Below are positions 40,903-50,337 of a DNA stretch of 64,000 bases, in pieces. Positions within the stretch are counted from its first letter, which is position 1; each line of letters starts with the position of its first letter. Both the position numbers and the translations under genes were made by a program. The notes beneath the pieces were generated by a model. The model did no database searches and had not been told where the DNA came from. It saw only the letters and a list, made by a program, of their open reading frames with translations. This DNA is from WAPX01 sp964622075 (GTDB lineage: Archaea > Halobacteriota > Archaeoglobi > Archaeoglobales > Archaeoglobaceae): positions 7,804 through 71,803 of the forward strand of contig CAZUMR010000062.1 of the NCBI GenBank assembly GCA_964622075.1, read 5' to 3'.

Positions 40903-43248
40903 TTATAAAGTAAAGTTCTCTTCATACCACTTCCAGACCTTTTTGATTGCCGATAACAGTGTTTTGTACGGTCTCATTCCGCTCTCTCCTATACACTCCC
41001 CGGCAAACTTCCAGTCTCTGAGCTGGAGACATTTTGCTATAAGGACTTTCTCCTCCTTTTCCTCCATTTCAGCCCTGTTAGCGCGTGAATACATGAACCT
41101 CACAAGCGGTCTTGCCACATCAGATGCATACTCGTAAAGACTGACACCCTGAAAGTACTTTTTGAGTCTTTTTCTGTTTACCTGATCCATCTCCGGCATA
41201 GGATAGCTGAAATCTCTTGAAAGGGAGTGCAGCAGCTGTACCGTTGTATCAACTTCAAGATCTGACAGCTCATCGCCGAGCCACTCAAGCAACCTCTTGA
41301 CGAAGTTCGCGTTCAGCCTCTCCACGACCTCCTCCACATGCATCTTGAGAGCTCTCAGAACGACTACCGTGTGTTCTCCGGAAACTTCATTCCTCTGCGG
41401 AGTCATATGTACAGGCAGAAATCCGTTCTTCAACCAGAACCTCAGCAGCTCTGGAGAAACACCAAATCCTGAACCTATCCAGTCAAACTCGTTCCCGCAG
41501 CTCCAGTCCACAAGCTTTCTGAGAGCAAAACTGCCGATTCCCATGTCCATAACAGATGGATGAGTTGCAATTCTGACAATTCTGACTCCAAGCATTTTTG
41601 GAAATTCGTAGTCCCAGTAATGCTTCAGTATCAGATCCGGGATAATCTGTCCTTTGGGCTTGTAGCCATCGCTCATTTCCTCAATTGTTCTGTCATCCAT
41701 TCCTCCCTCTATTGCCACATGCAGAGAACAGACTGTTTTTCCATTGACCTTAACTCTAAAAGCAAGGTGGTTTGGCATATCAAGCAGTATTACCACGTCT
41801 GACGGCCTATTCCTGTAATGAGCAAGCACGTATATTCCAAAGAACTCTCTCAGCAACTCCTCATCTTTCACGAGTTCATCCTTGTCTATCATTTCGAACT
41901 CAAGTTTGCCTTCTTTTATTGCCTCTATATCTTCCTCACTCAGCTCAGCTGGCTGTGCATCCAGTAAAAGCACGTCGTATATCCACTTTTCAATCGGATC
42001 GCCTTTTCCGTACCTTACCGGCTCTTCAAGGTGTATCTTTTCTATCTCCGTTTCCTCATCCTGCTCCAGCCTCTTAAGGAACCTTATGCTGAATCCCCTT
42101 CCAGCCCCCTCGTAGCCGTGAATTGTGGAGGAAAACACGATGTATCTTACCCTTTTAGCAATTTCCCAGAGAACTGGTACATCTATTCCAGCAGCCTCGT
42201 CCACTATAACTATGTCAGCATAATCGCTCTCAAGCATGGCCCTTCTTGGAACAACGTACTCAACTCTTGCATATTTGCTGTTCAGGACCGTAATCATTCC
42301 GTTGCTCTCCTTAACCCTGAAGTCCTTCATCCCCTGCCTGATCATGGCCTTTTTCAGAAACCTGAAGTACGTCTGAACGGCCTGAGGTGTTGGAGCAACA
42401 ACCATGATTCTGACAGCTCTCTTCAGCACCCTCTGCATTCTGGATATGAGGTATGGAGTAACTATTCCGAGGACGGCAGTCTTACCTCTCCCTCTATCTG
42501 CAGTTATAACAACGGCTTTTCTCTCCTTTTTCCTGTCAAAGAATCGCTCGAAGAGCTGAAGAACTCTCACCTGATCCTGAGTGGCACAGAGCTTGTACAG
42601 TTTCCTCTTTATTTCTCTGTTTTCAGGGATTACGATTTCTTCCCTGCTCTCTCCTTCCTCTACACCCTCGTAGTGTTTCAGTATTTTTCTCTTGTCGGCG
42701 TTGAAAATTATCATTCCCCTTGCAAGCATCGTTCTTTCTATGAATCTCCTGTAGAATCTTGGAGTTACATCATCCACCGTGTATGGCTCGCTTACAAGCT
42801 CTTCGTGCCATTTTCCAACGAGTTCTCTCCATTTTGACGGCTTTGGTGAGACTGCTATTATTATCCCGCCCTCTTCTATTGTCTCGACTATTATACCGAG
42901 GTCGTTCGGATGAAAGCCTTCTGTCAGATCTATAACGAGGGACTGATGCGTTTCACCAAGGACACTTGGAGAGTCCTTGTAGTGAATGATTTTGACTTTC
43001 TTGCCATCTTTTTTGCCTTTTTTACCCTTAAAGTACTCTTCTGCCATTTCTATGAACTTGCTCCTTCCTGCAACGAGCAGCTCTCTTTCACCAACGACCT
43101 CCTGATACGACCTCAAAATTTTTCTGATGAGCTTGAATATCCTCGGCTCAAGAGATGACGTGCAGACAAATACGGCAAAACGATGTCTCCTCTCCTTGGC
43201 CTGAGAAGCAGCCTTCTGGACTTCTGACAGCAATTCTTTGACGGTCAT
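40903..43248 (-). CDS. tmcA: tRNA(Met) cytidine acetyltransferase TmcA
   Basis: 781-residue enzyme making N4-acetylcytidine in RNA; in archaea it acts on many C-C-G sites and grows with temperature. Domains: N-terminal DUF1726, ATPase (Walker A TADRGRGKTAVLG near residue 248, Walker B VIVDEAAGIDVP), GNAT acetyltransferase (around 470-600, with IATHPSVMDMGIGS) and a tRNA-binding C-terminal part. ATP or GTP hydrolysis drives acetyl transfer from acetyl-CoA. Monocistronic, T-tract terminators on both sides. Confidence 0.95.
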   Translation of the reverse strand: MTVKELLSEVQKAASQAKERRHRFAVFVCTSSLEPRIFKLIRKILRSYQEVVGERELLVAGRSKFIEMAEEYFKGKKGKKDGKKVKIIHYKDSPSVLGETHQSLVIDLTEGFHPNDLGIIVETIEEGGIIIAVSPKPSKWRELVGKWHEELVSEPYTVDDVTPRFYRRFIERTMLARGMIIFNADKRKILKHYEGVEEGESREEIVIPENREIKRKLYKLCATQDQVRVLQLFERFFDRKKERKAVVITADRGRGKTAVLGIVTPYLISRMQRVLKRAVRIMVVAPTPQAVQTYFRFLKKAMIRQGMKDFRVKESNGMITVLNSKYARVEYVVPRRAMLESDYADIVIVDEAAGIDVPVLWEIAKRVRYIVFSSTIHGYEGAGRGFSIRFLKRLEQDEETEIEKIHLEEPVRYGKGDPIEKWIYDVLLLDAQPAELSEEDIEAIKEGKLEFEMIDKDELVKDEELLREFFGIYVLAHYRNRPSDVVILLDMPNHLAFRVKVNGKTVCSLHVAIEGGMDDRTIEEMSDGYKPKGQIIPDLILKHYWDYEFPKMLGVRIVRIATHPSVMDMGIGSFALRKLVDWSCGNEFDWIGSGFGVSPELLRFWLKNGFLPVHMTPQRNEVSGEHTVVVLRALKMHVEEVVERLNANFVKRLLEWLGDELSDLEVDTTVQLLHSLSRDFSYPMPEMDQVNRKRLKKYFQGVSLYEYASDVARPLVRFMYSRANRAEMEEKEEKVLIAKCLQLRDWKFAGECIGESGMRPYKTLLSAIKKVWKWYEENFTL

Positions 43249-43334
43249 CAGCCCGGTATTGTAAGGTTTTGTAAAAAAGGTTACTGTGGTAAAAGATATT
43301 AAGCTGACCGGATTAGCTGAAACGGGTGACGATA

Positions 43335-44342
43335 ATGGTCGAACTTGAAAAACTCAGGTTTGGAACTGAACTCATAAAGAGAGGATTTGCAAAAATGCAG
43401 AAGGGCGGAGTGATAATGGACGTAACGAACGCTGAGCAGGCTGGAATTGCGGAGGACGCTGGAGCTGTGGCGGTGATGGCACTGCACAAGGTTCCTGCAG
43501 ATATAAGGGCTTCTGGTGGTGTAGCGAGGATGGCAGATCCAAAGAAGATTCAGGAGATAATGGATGCCGTAACCATTCCAGTGATGGCGAAGGTCAGAAT
43601 AGGGCATGTCGCTGAGGCGAGAGCTCTTGAAGCTTTGGGAGTTGACATGATAGATGAGAGTGAAGTTCTTACTCCAGCTGACGTGTTCTTCCACATAGAC
43701 AAGAGGAAGTTTGTCGTTCCATTTGTGTGCGGTGCGAGAAGTCTTGGAGAGGCTGTGAGAAGAATATGGGAAGGAGCTGCAATGATAAGGACGAAGGGAG
43801 AGGCAGGGACGGGAAACGTTGTTGAGGCAGTAAGGCACATGAGACTGATAAACAGGGCAATAGAAGAGCTGAAGCTGATGCAGAAGGAAGCAATTTACAG
43901 CGTTGCGGAGAAGTTTGCTGAGGCTTACTGCAGATTAGCAAGTGGTGTGAGGGAAGAAATGGGGCTAAATAGCGTTACCCCGGATACGGTCGTTTACGAG
44001 GAATATACTTTTGCCAGCGTGGTTGAAGGTCTGTATAAGGTACTTCTGGAGATAAAGGAGCTTGGAAGGCTGCCTGTCGTGAACTTCTCGGCTGGAGGAA
44101 TAGCGACTCCCGCTGATGCTGCTTTCATGATGCAGCTTGGTGCTGATGGCGTGTTTGTAGGTTCCGGCATTTTCAAGAGCTCCAACCCTCCGGAGTATGC
44201 AAGGGCCATAGTCGAGGCTGTCAGACACTATGATGATCCAGAAGTCATCGCCGAGGTGAGCAAGGGCCTTGGAGATGCCATGAAGGGTTTGGACGTCTTC
44301 AGTCTGAAAGAGGAGGAAAGACTGCAGGAGAGAGGAGTTTAA
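43335..44342 (+). CDS. pdxS: pyridoxal 5'-phosphate synthase, PdxS subunit
   Basis: Synthase subunit of the DXP-independent PLP pathway, making PLP from ribose 5-phosphate, glyceraldehyde 3-phosphate and ammonia. 335 residues in a TIM barrel: GGVIMDVTNAEQA, the catalytic Lys in PVMAKVRIGHV, and GTKGEAGTGNVVEAVRH-like phosphate segment (IRTKGEAGTGNV). The ATG at 43335 fits GGGTGA better than the GTG at 43326. Confidence 0.97.
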   Translation: MVELEKLRFGTELIKRGFAKMQKGGVIMDVTNAEQAGIAEDAGAVAVMALHKVPADIRASGGVARMADPKKIQEIMDAVTIPVMAKVRIGHVAEARALEALGVDMIDESEVLTPADVFFHIDKRKFVVPFVCGARSLGEAVRRIWEGAAMIRTKGEAGTGNVVEAVRHMRLINRAIEELKLMQKEAIYSVAEKFAEAYCRLASGVREEMGLNSVTPDTVVYEEYTFASVVEGLYKVLLEIKELGRLPVVNFSAGGIATPADAAFMMQLGADGVFVGSGIFKSSNPPEYARAIVEAVRHYDDPEVIAEVSKGLGDAMKGLDVFSLKEEERLQERGV

Positions 44343-44450
44343 CTTGCAATCTGTATAACTTTTTTAAAATTAAATTTTGTACAGATATTAAAAGAATTTA
44401 AAAAATTAAATAAAAGAAAAATTTAAATATAAAATTAAAAGGTGAACGCC

Positions 44451-45074
44451 GTGAGGGTGGCAGTGGTTGGAGTTCAGGGCGACGTTGAGGAGCATGTGTT
44501 TGCCACAAAGCTTGCGATGAAAAACCTTGGAATTGAAGGTGAGGTTGTTGCGACAAGAAAACCGGGAGTTGTTGGCAGGAGTGATGCCGTAATAATCCCC
44601 GGAGGGGAAAGTACAACGATAAGCAAGCTGATATTCAGGGAAGTTGATGGAACCAGCATAGCTGATGAGATTTTTTCTGTTGCGGAAGAGGGAAAACCCG
44701 TAATGGGTACATGTGCCGGATTAATTCTACTTTCAAAGTATGGAGATGAGCAGGTGGAAAAAACGGGCACAAAACTCCTAAAATTACTTGACGTGAGAGT
44801 TAAGAGAAACGCTTTTGGAAGGCAGAGGGAAAGCTTTCAAACCCAGCTTGAATTCAAGGGTATAGGGTTGGTTGAAGCTATATTCATCAGGGCACCCGCC
44901 ATAGTCGAGGTTGGGAAGGGTGTGGAAGTTCTTGCGAGGTTTGAGGAATACGTTGTTGCGGCAAAGGAGAGAAACGTTCTCGGTCTGGCATTCCATCCAG
45001 AATTAAATGCCGAATTCGGTGATACGAGGGTTCACGAGTACTTTTTGAAGATGATTTCAGATCTGTCTGGTTGA
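44451..45074 (+). CDS. pdxT: pyridoxal 5'-phosphate synthase glutaminase, PdxT subunit
   Basis: Glutamine amidotransferase partner that passes ammonia to PdxS. 207 residues: GVQGDVEEH at the start, oxyanion loop PGGESTTISKL, nucleophile Cys in MGTCAGLILL, and His-x-Glu in AFHPELN. GTG 44451 follows GGTGA with ideal spacing. TATA AATTTAAATAT at about 44420-44430 gives it a promoter apart from pdxS, though the two lie 108 nt apart. Confidence 0.95.
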   Translation: MRVAVVGVQGDVEEHVFATKLAMKNLGIEGEVVATRKPGVVGRSDAVIIPGGESTTISKLIFREVDGTSIADEIFSVAEEGKPVMGTCAGLILLSKYGDEQVEKTGTKLLKLLDVRVKRNAFGRQRESFQTQLEFKGIGLVEAIFIRAPAIVEVGKGVEVLARFEEYVVAAKERNVLGLAFHPELNAEFGDTRVHEYFLKMISDLSG

Positions 45075-45170
45075 ATCTAACTTCGATTGGGCTGACTTGC
45101 ATTGGATTGACAGAAATTTAAGAAATTTAATTTAAAATTTAATAAATTGTAGTTACAAAAATAAATTTCT

Positions 45171-47402
45171 CTACTTCTTTTTCTTTATGACTTCTGTAAA
45201 GCTGACCCACCTTCTCGTCATTACCACAGTCTTTGAAGTTCTTTTGACGACCTTCTCCGGGAACAGTCCGAGCAGGAAGTTCTTTAAGAACGGTCTGTTT
45301 GAAGCTCCCAGCATTACCAGATCGTGATTGCTTGCCTCTCTTGCTATTGCATTCACCGGGTTGGAGGACACAACAAACTTCTCAAGGACGTTTAATCCTT
45401 CAAGTGGCTGCCTCGTCTCTTTAAACACTTTTTCAGCAAGACTCCTGTCTTCTTCACTCCTTCCGACGTACATTAGCGTTATAACTCCATTTCTGGCAAA
45501 ATCTCTTGCAAGTTCAGCGGCAAGCACTGCGTGAGGACCTCCAGCAGTCGGTATCAGCACCTTGCATCTGTCACTCCACTCATGAGTCTCCCCGACCTCA
45601 AACCTGACAACAGCCACATCGCATCTGGCTCTCACAAGAACGGGATCTATCGTGCTTCCAAGAACAAAGTCCTTTCTGAAAGTTCTGCCTCTCCATCCCA
45701 TTATCAGCAGATCTGGCTTTATTTCTTCCACGGCGTTAAGTATTGCTTCAGCATTTCTGTGGCCTATCTTTATCACACCACCGCTTGGAACCCTGAGCTC
45801 CTCCATGACCTGTTTCAGGAACTCCTTTGCAGCTTTCACGTACTTGGTTCCGGCAGATAGCGGTGTCTGCTCCGGAACTGTTACAACGTTCAGCAGTATT
45901 ACCTCTCCCCCTCTTGATCTCGCTATTGTTTCTGCGAATCTGGCGAGTTTGCTTGCCATTACCGGATTGGCAACGGGCACGAGAACCTTGAACCTCTCTT
46001 CCACCGGCCTTTCCTCGTAAATTGTGCGCACTTCCTCCTCCATCCTCTTTCCAATTTCCCTCTTGGAGTACGTGGCGTATATCATGTAGCCAAAGAGCAT
46101 CCAGAATGCAGTTCCTCCAAGAACGAGATCTCCATGCTTGATCTCCGTTACAAGGAAGTAGCCTATTATGAGCTGAAGGATTATTGCTGCTAACGGAGGC
46201 CATGGCATTGCCGGTACCTTGAAAGGTCTCCTTATGTCAGGTCTTCTGTATCTCAGAATTATCAGCACAACGTTTACGAGGATGAAGAGGATAAGGAACA
46301 TTATGTCCGCAGCCGTTGCCACAACCTCTATCGGCAGAACTGCCATGGTTGCTATTATTGAATAGCTGAATAGTGTTGCAAGGTGGGGTGTTCTGTTCTT
46401 ATCGTGAATCTTCGCAAGAAAAGAGGGTAGATAGCTATCTCTTCCCATGGCAAAAGCAACTCTTGAGGAAGAGTATATCGTTGCATTCATTGCACTTATT
46501 GTCGAAATCAGACCGCCAAGGATAATCAAAAATCCGCCGAACGGCATTATCTGGTCTGCTACCTTTATCAGTCCGAACTCCTTAAGCTTGCCAAGATACA
46601 TCCAGCTTGGAATGTTCGTTTTTACAGCTCCAATTGCGGCAAATGCTACGAGGATGTAAATCGAAACTGAAACCCAGAGAGCAAGCACGACAGCTCTTGG
46701 GATGTTTTTCTCGGGCTCTTTTACTTCCTCACCGCTCTGAACGATAATGTCGTAGCCTTCAAAGGCGATGTACGTCAGACCCATGGCAGCCAGAACTCCA
46801 ACGAATCCGTGAGGGAAGAATGAGGGCGTTGTGAATGCTTTAATCCAGTCAGGTCTTTTGAAAGTTGCGTAAAGGCCGAAAATTATGAAGATGACGAGAA
46901 TCACAAGTTTTGCTACAGTAACGAACCCTCCTACTCTTCCACTCTCCTTTACTCCTCTATAGTTGATGTATGCAAGTAATGTGACTATTGCTACCGAGTA
47001 GATCTTGGCGAGTAAAGCCTGTGGGAATGGCAGGCCTTTAGTAAGCTCTGACAGGAAAGCTCCAAAAGTTACTGCGTAAAGTGAGCAGGCTATACACTGT
47101 GCAGTCCAGCAGCACCAGCCCGAAAGAAAGCCAAAGAATCCGCCCATTGCCTCCTTTACCCATGGATACGCTCCCCCAGCCTCTGGCATGGCAGAACCGA
47201 GTTCAGCGTAAGCGAGGCTCGTCAGTGTTGCCACGACACCGTTCAGAAAGAAGGCGATTAGCAGGGCAGGCCCGGCAATCCCTGCTGCTATGCCGGTGAG
47301 GGCGAAAATACCCGCACCGATCATAGCGGCTATACCGAGCATCGTTATGTCGAACAGTCCGAGTTCTCTGCTCAGACTAACTTCTATGTTACCAGACGAC
47401 AC
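45171..47402 (-). CDS. APC-superfamily amino acid permease fused to two UspA domains
   Basis: 743 residues. The first 450 form an APC transporter with 12 membrane segments (GIAAMIGAGIFALTGIAAG in TM1, the unwound helix motif). Residues of about 475-610 and 620-730 are universal stress protein domains, the first carrying the ATP-type loop LLIMGWRGRTFRKDFVLGST; the second has MLGASNRPFLKN. The domains may couple transport to energy or nucleotide status. GTG start. Substrate unknown. Confidence 0.88.
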   Translation of the reverse strand: MSSGNIEVSLSRELGLFDITMLGIAAMIGAGIFALTGIAAGIAGPALLIAFFLNGVVATLTSLAYAELGSAMPEAGGAYPWVKEAMGGFFGFLSGWCCWTAQCIACSLYAVTFGAFLSELTKGLPFPQALLAKIYSVAIVTLLAYINYRGVKESGRVGGFVTVAKLVILVIFIIFGLYATFKRPDWIKAFTTPSFFPHGFVGVLAAMGLTYIAFEGYDIIVQSGEEVKEPEKNIPRAVVLALWVSVSIYILVAFAAIGAVKTNIPSWMYLGKLKEFGLIKVADQIMPFGGFLIILGGLISTISAMNATIYSSSRVAFAMGRDSYLPSFLAKIHDKNRTPHLATLFSYSIIATMAVLPIEVVATAADIMFLILFILVNVVLIILRYRRPDIRRPFKVPAMPWPPLAAIILQLIIGYFLVTEIKHGDLVLGGTAFWMLFGYMIYATYSKREIGKRMEEEVRTIYEERPVEERFKVLVPVANPVMASKLARFAETIARSRGGEVILLNVVTVPEQTPLSAGTKYVKAAKEFLKQVMEELRVPSGGVIKIGHRNAEAILNAVEEIKPDLLIMGWRGRTFRKDFVLGSTIDPVLVRARCDVAVVRFEVGETHEWSDRCKVLIPTAGGPHAVLAAELARDFARNGVITLMYVGRSEEDRSLAEKVFKETRQPLEGLNVLEKFVVSSNPVNAIAREASNHDLVMLGASNRPFLKNFLLGLFPEKVVKRTSKTVVMTRRWVSFTEVIKKKK

Positions 47403-47505
47403 TTTGGGGCTTGATGCCTCTCGTTTTAAAAACCTGTATGGTTCTGTGAGATGTGTAAGGACGATATGCCGTTACGATAAAAACGGAATTTAAAAAAATA
47501 GGAAT

Positions 47506-47601
47506 CCCCCATTCCAGCGGGGAAAAGCCAGCGGTTCCGGGAGGTGCTGGTAATGCCGAAGCCGGAATGGAGGGATGACTCCTGAGCTTCTCGCGTGAGT
47601 C
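47506..47601. ncRNA. GC-rich structured intergenic RNA candidate
   Basis: A GC-rich island in an AT-rich spacer of a hyperthermophile, with nested complementarity: CCC-CCATTCC (47506-47515) with GGAATGG-A-GGG (47564-47574), enclosing CCAGC (47528-47532) with GCTGG (47546-47550), followed by GACTC (47577-47581) with GAGTC (47597-47601). TATA-like and T-tract signals are present on both sides (T6 at 47612 on plus; A7 at 47492, a T tract on minus), so the strand is undecided. It could be an H/ACA-type or other guide RNA; no ACA box was found at the expected site. Confidence 0.55.
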
Positions 47602-47684
47602 TCAGTTTAAATTTTTTGCTGCTAACCTGTTAAGAGTTTCAAAACATTCCCTCAGGATTTCGATTCTTTAAAACTGGCATAAAA

Positions 47685-48713
47685 TTAAACACCGTACAGC
47701 TTGTAACAGCCTGAACATTCTTCTGGTGGTGGATTCTCTTCAAGAACTCTGTCAAACTCTTTCAGCATTTTAATGGCTGAAAAAGGACTTGAGCACATCA
47801 GTTTTTCGAAGGTGGCGTTGTATGAGACAATTCTTTTTCTGAAATGTTCTCTGAAATTTTCGAGCTCTATCCAAGCTTTTTTACTTGAAAAATTTCCAAA
47901 TTTCCGGGTTTTAACGCTTATTGTTCTTCCCTCAAAAAGCCTCGTGATTCTTTCAAAAGGCAGGGCAAGGTATATGCACGGATAAACGTTGCCCTCGCAG
48001 GATATGGCCACATTCATGTGGGGATTGGCCTCGCAAACTGCCTGTTCTTCAGGTTTTAGAGGATATGCCTTTACTCTGATGTTCAGCTTTCTTGCCAGCT
48101 TTTTCGCTTTATCAAGCTCTTTTTCTACCAATTCTGATTCCTTTTTTCCAAATACTCTCAGTTTATCTGTTGTTTCGTCAAATACATAATCAAGATTTGT
48201 GAATGCTATGTATTCAACACCTGCATTGCCTGATAGCCTTACGAATTCCGTGCACTCTCTCCAGCTCTCTTCAGTCAGCATGTAGCTCACACCAATCCTG
48301 ACCTTCCCTCCCTCACTTCTCTTAACTTCTGAAACAGCTTCAACACCCTCCATGGCAACATCAAAGCTAACTCCTCTCAATCCTGAATTGACTCCGGAAA
48401 AAGATACAAGCAGATAATCCGTATGCCTGGTAATGAGTTCTGCAAATTTTTTTAGCTTTCTTCCGTTCGTGGTAAATCCTGTTTTTCCTGTTTTTGCCTT
48501 TTTCTCCGCAATTAACAGCATTTCTTCAAAATCCGGATGAAGGAGTGGTTCTCCCCATCCCTGAAGGTAAACGACATCGTAATTTGGAAACAGATCTGAA
48601 AGCTTCTTAAAAACGTCCAGACTCATTTTTCCGCCCATCTTCCACTTTCTGTGCGGACACATTATGCATTTTTCCATGCAGTCTCTTGTTATCTCCACCT
48701 GAATGTATCTCAT
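47685..48713 (-). CDS. radical SAM/SPASM-like protein
   Basis: About 342 residues. Radical SAM cluster C-x3-C-x2-C as CMEKCIMCP close to the N terminus, followed by GGEP-like WGEPLLHPD and a TTNG motif, and a C-terminal region with further Cys (NPHMNVAISCEGNVYPCIY and ECSGCYKL) like SPASM. The ATG 48713 after TTGAGGGCG is preferred. It diverges from a small winged-helix gene across a 71-bp gap. Reaction unknown; a peptide or cofactor maturase is possible. Confidence 0.8.
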   Translation of the reverse strand: MRYIQVEITRDCMEKCIMCPHRKWKMGGKMSLDVFKKLSDLFPNYDVVYLQGWGEPLLHPDFEEMLLIAEKKAKTGKTGFTTNGRKLKKFAELITRHTDYLLVSFSGVNSGLRGVSFDVAMEGVEAVSEVKRSEGGKVRIGVSYMLTEESWRECTEFVRLSGNAGVEYIAFTNLDYVFDETTDKLRVFGKKESELVEKELDKAKKLARKLNIRVKAYPLKPEEQAVCEANPHMNVAISCEGNVYPCIYLALPFERITRLFEGRTISVKTRKFGNFSSKKAWIELENFREHFRKRIVSYNATFEKLMCSSPFSAIKMLKEFDRVLEENPPPEECSGCYKLYGV

Positions 48714-48784
48714 CGCCCTCAAACTGCAACTTCAATCGAAAACGTAAAAATCTACTCCTTCTAACTTTTCCTGAGGTGATAACT

Positions 48785-49039
48785 GTGGGAGAGAAAGTCA
48801 GGGATAGGGAACATCACGAGAGACTTTTTAAAGCAGCTCTAAATCCTTTAAGAAGGAAAATCGTTGCCTGTATTGGCGTTCAGGGAAAGACGAGGGAGGA
48901 GGTAAAAAAGGAGCTTGGACTGACGGACTTCCAGCTGAAGTTTAACGTCGATTACCTGATACAGCAGGGATTTGTCGTTGAGGAGGACGGTAAGCTGAAG
49001 CTGACTGATGACGGTATTGAGCTGCTTGAAGCAGGTTAA
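48785..49039 (+). CDS. small winged-helix transcription regulator
   Basis: 84 residues with an N-terminal charged helix, then a winged-helix DNA-binding fold: LNPLRRKIVACIGVQGKTREEVKKELGL followed by a wing LIQQGFVVEEDGKLKLTDDG. GTG 48785 after GAGGTGAT is preferred over the upstream ORF start. The divergent radical SAM gene is its most likely target or partner. Confidence 0.8.
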   Translation: MGEKVRDREHHERLFKAALNPLRRKIVACIGVQGKTREEVKKELGLTDFQLKFNVDYLIQQGFVVEEDGKLKLTDDGIELLEAG

Positions 49040-49067
49040 TTGCTAGTTAAATTATTGCTGCTAAAAA

Positions 49068-50279
49068 TTATGGAATTCCAAGGATGTAGGCGGTTAAAGA
49101 AACGGCGACTATCGCAATTACTGGCGGTATCAGATATCTGTAAACCTTTGATGCATCTGCGTGGAAGTACTCGCATGTTAGGGCGAAGCACAGGTGCATA
49201 GGTGAAAGCATTACACCACAGAACCCTCCGGCTATAACGAGCATGAGCCTTGAGGGTATTAACGAGCTGCCCATTCCGGTGAATGCTGTGAGCAGTGGCA
49301 GTGCTACAGATGAATAGCTCAGCTCTATTCCGGTTGCAAATCCGACGAGAAAGGCAACGGCGAAAGAAGCTGCAAATGCGGGAATTCCAAACTCCTTTAG
49401 GTGAGTGAAGAATATTTTTGCTGAATTTGTGTACTCTATAAGGGCCTTGTATCCCATGACTGCGAATATGAGCACGATTATCTTTGGATCGAGTGTCTTC
49501 TTCAGTATTGCGTAAACATCTCTTGGTTTTGCCCTTCTGTGCAGGTAAACTATTGCTATGGCAACAATCAGCGTGTACAGCATGCTCGTCTTCAAAAATA
49601 GCACGAATATTGCCACGAAAGCTATTGGATAGAACGATTTGAGCATTTCAAGTATAGACTTAAAATCGAAGGAAAAGAAGCCCTTTCTGAGCACCCCAAG
49701 CTTTATTGCACTCAGAATTGCAGTTAAAAACGCAGCAGCTCCAACTATCCAGCAGGACTCGGCAATTCTGGCTGGACTGACTTCCACTACTGCTGTTGCT
49801 ATTATTATGCTCGGGTACAGTGGCCAGACAGTTACCCAGACGTGCCTGAACCAGTAATTGATAAAAGTAGACTCTTCGGGAGTCAGGGAATACTTTTTAA
49901 CGAGATTTCTTATCATAACGGCAGAAACGAGAGCTCCTCCCGGCATTGGTAATAATCCGACAAGTAACGGAAGTAAAGCCACGCTGAATTTGTGCGTTAT
50001 TCTTTCAGCAGCCTTTTGCAATTCCTCGAAAAGCCCGAGGTACTCCATCGAGTATCCGAGTGTGAATGCGGCTATAACGAGGCAGACAATTCTTAAAGTC
50101 TCCGGTGAAACTGCTGAGAGTGTCAGAACTTCTATTGACCTGACACCAACACTGAGAATGCCAAGGGTAAAAGCTCCTGCAAGTATTGACAGGCATATAG
50201 TTACACCCTTCCTTATCAGCAGCAGTATAACCGCTATGGATATTATTAATGCGAGGGAAGGATCGAGTATGAATTTCAT
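49068..50279 (-). CDS. DUF401-family integral membrane protein
   Basis: 403-residue transporter-like protein with about 11 hydrophobic segments and the family segments LLPMPGGALVSAVMI and FRHVWVTVWPLYPSIIIAT. It resembles ion-transporter superfamily permeases (gluconate/DcuC-like). ATG 50279 lies before the divergent purQ. No partner suggests the substrate. Confidence 0.82.
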   Translation of the reverse strand: MKFILDPSLALIISIAVILLLIRKGVTICLSILAGAFTLGILSVGVRSIEVLTLSAVSPETLRIVCLVIAAFTLGYSMEYLGLFEELQKAAERITHKFSVALLPLLVGLLPMPGGALVSAVMIRNLVKKYSLTPEESTFINYWFRHVWVTVWPLYPSIIIATAVVEVSPARIAESCWIVGAAAFLTAILSAIKLGVLRKGFFSFDFKSILEMLKSFYPIAFVAIFVLFLKTSMLYTLIVAIAIVYLHRRAKPRDVYAILKKTLDPKIIVLIFAVMGYKALIEYTNSAKIFFTHLKEFGIPAFAASFAVAFLVGFATGIELSYSSVALPLLTAFTGMGSSLIPSRLMLVIAGGFCGVMLSPMHLCFALTCEYFHADASKVYRYLIPPVIAIVAVSLTAYILGIP

Positions 50280-50337
50280 GTGTCTGCAGAAAACGACGAT
50301 TGCATAAACTTTTTTACCATGCTGACATTCGAATTTC

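Noticed and set aside
42031..42837. 268-codon frame opposite tmcA
   Set aside because: Low-complexity Ser/Pro/Tyr-rich translation mirrors the tmcA codons; no start signal or domain.
47506..47601. TnpB-linked omega RNA or insertion sequence end
   Set aside because: No transposase or TnpB remnant lies next to it on either strand, so the resemblance to such GC-rich ends is too weak.
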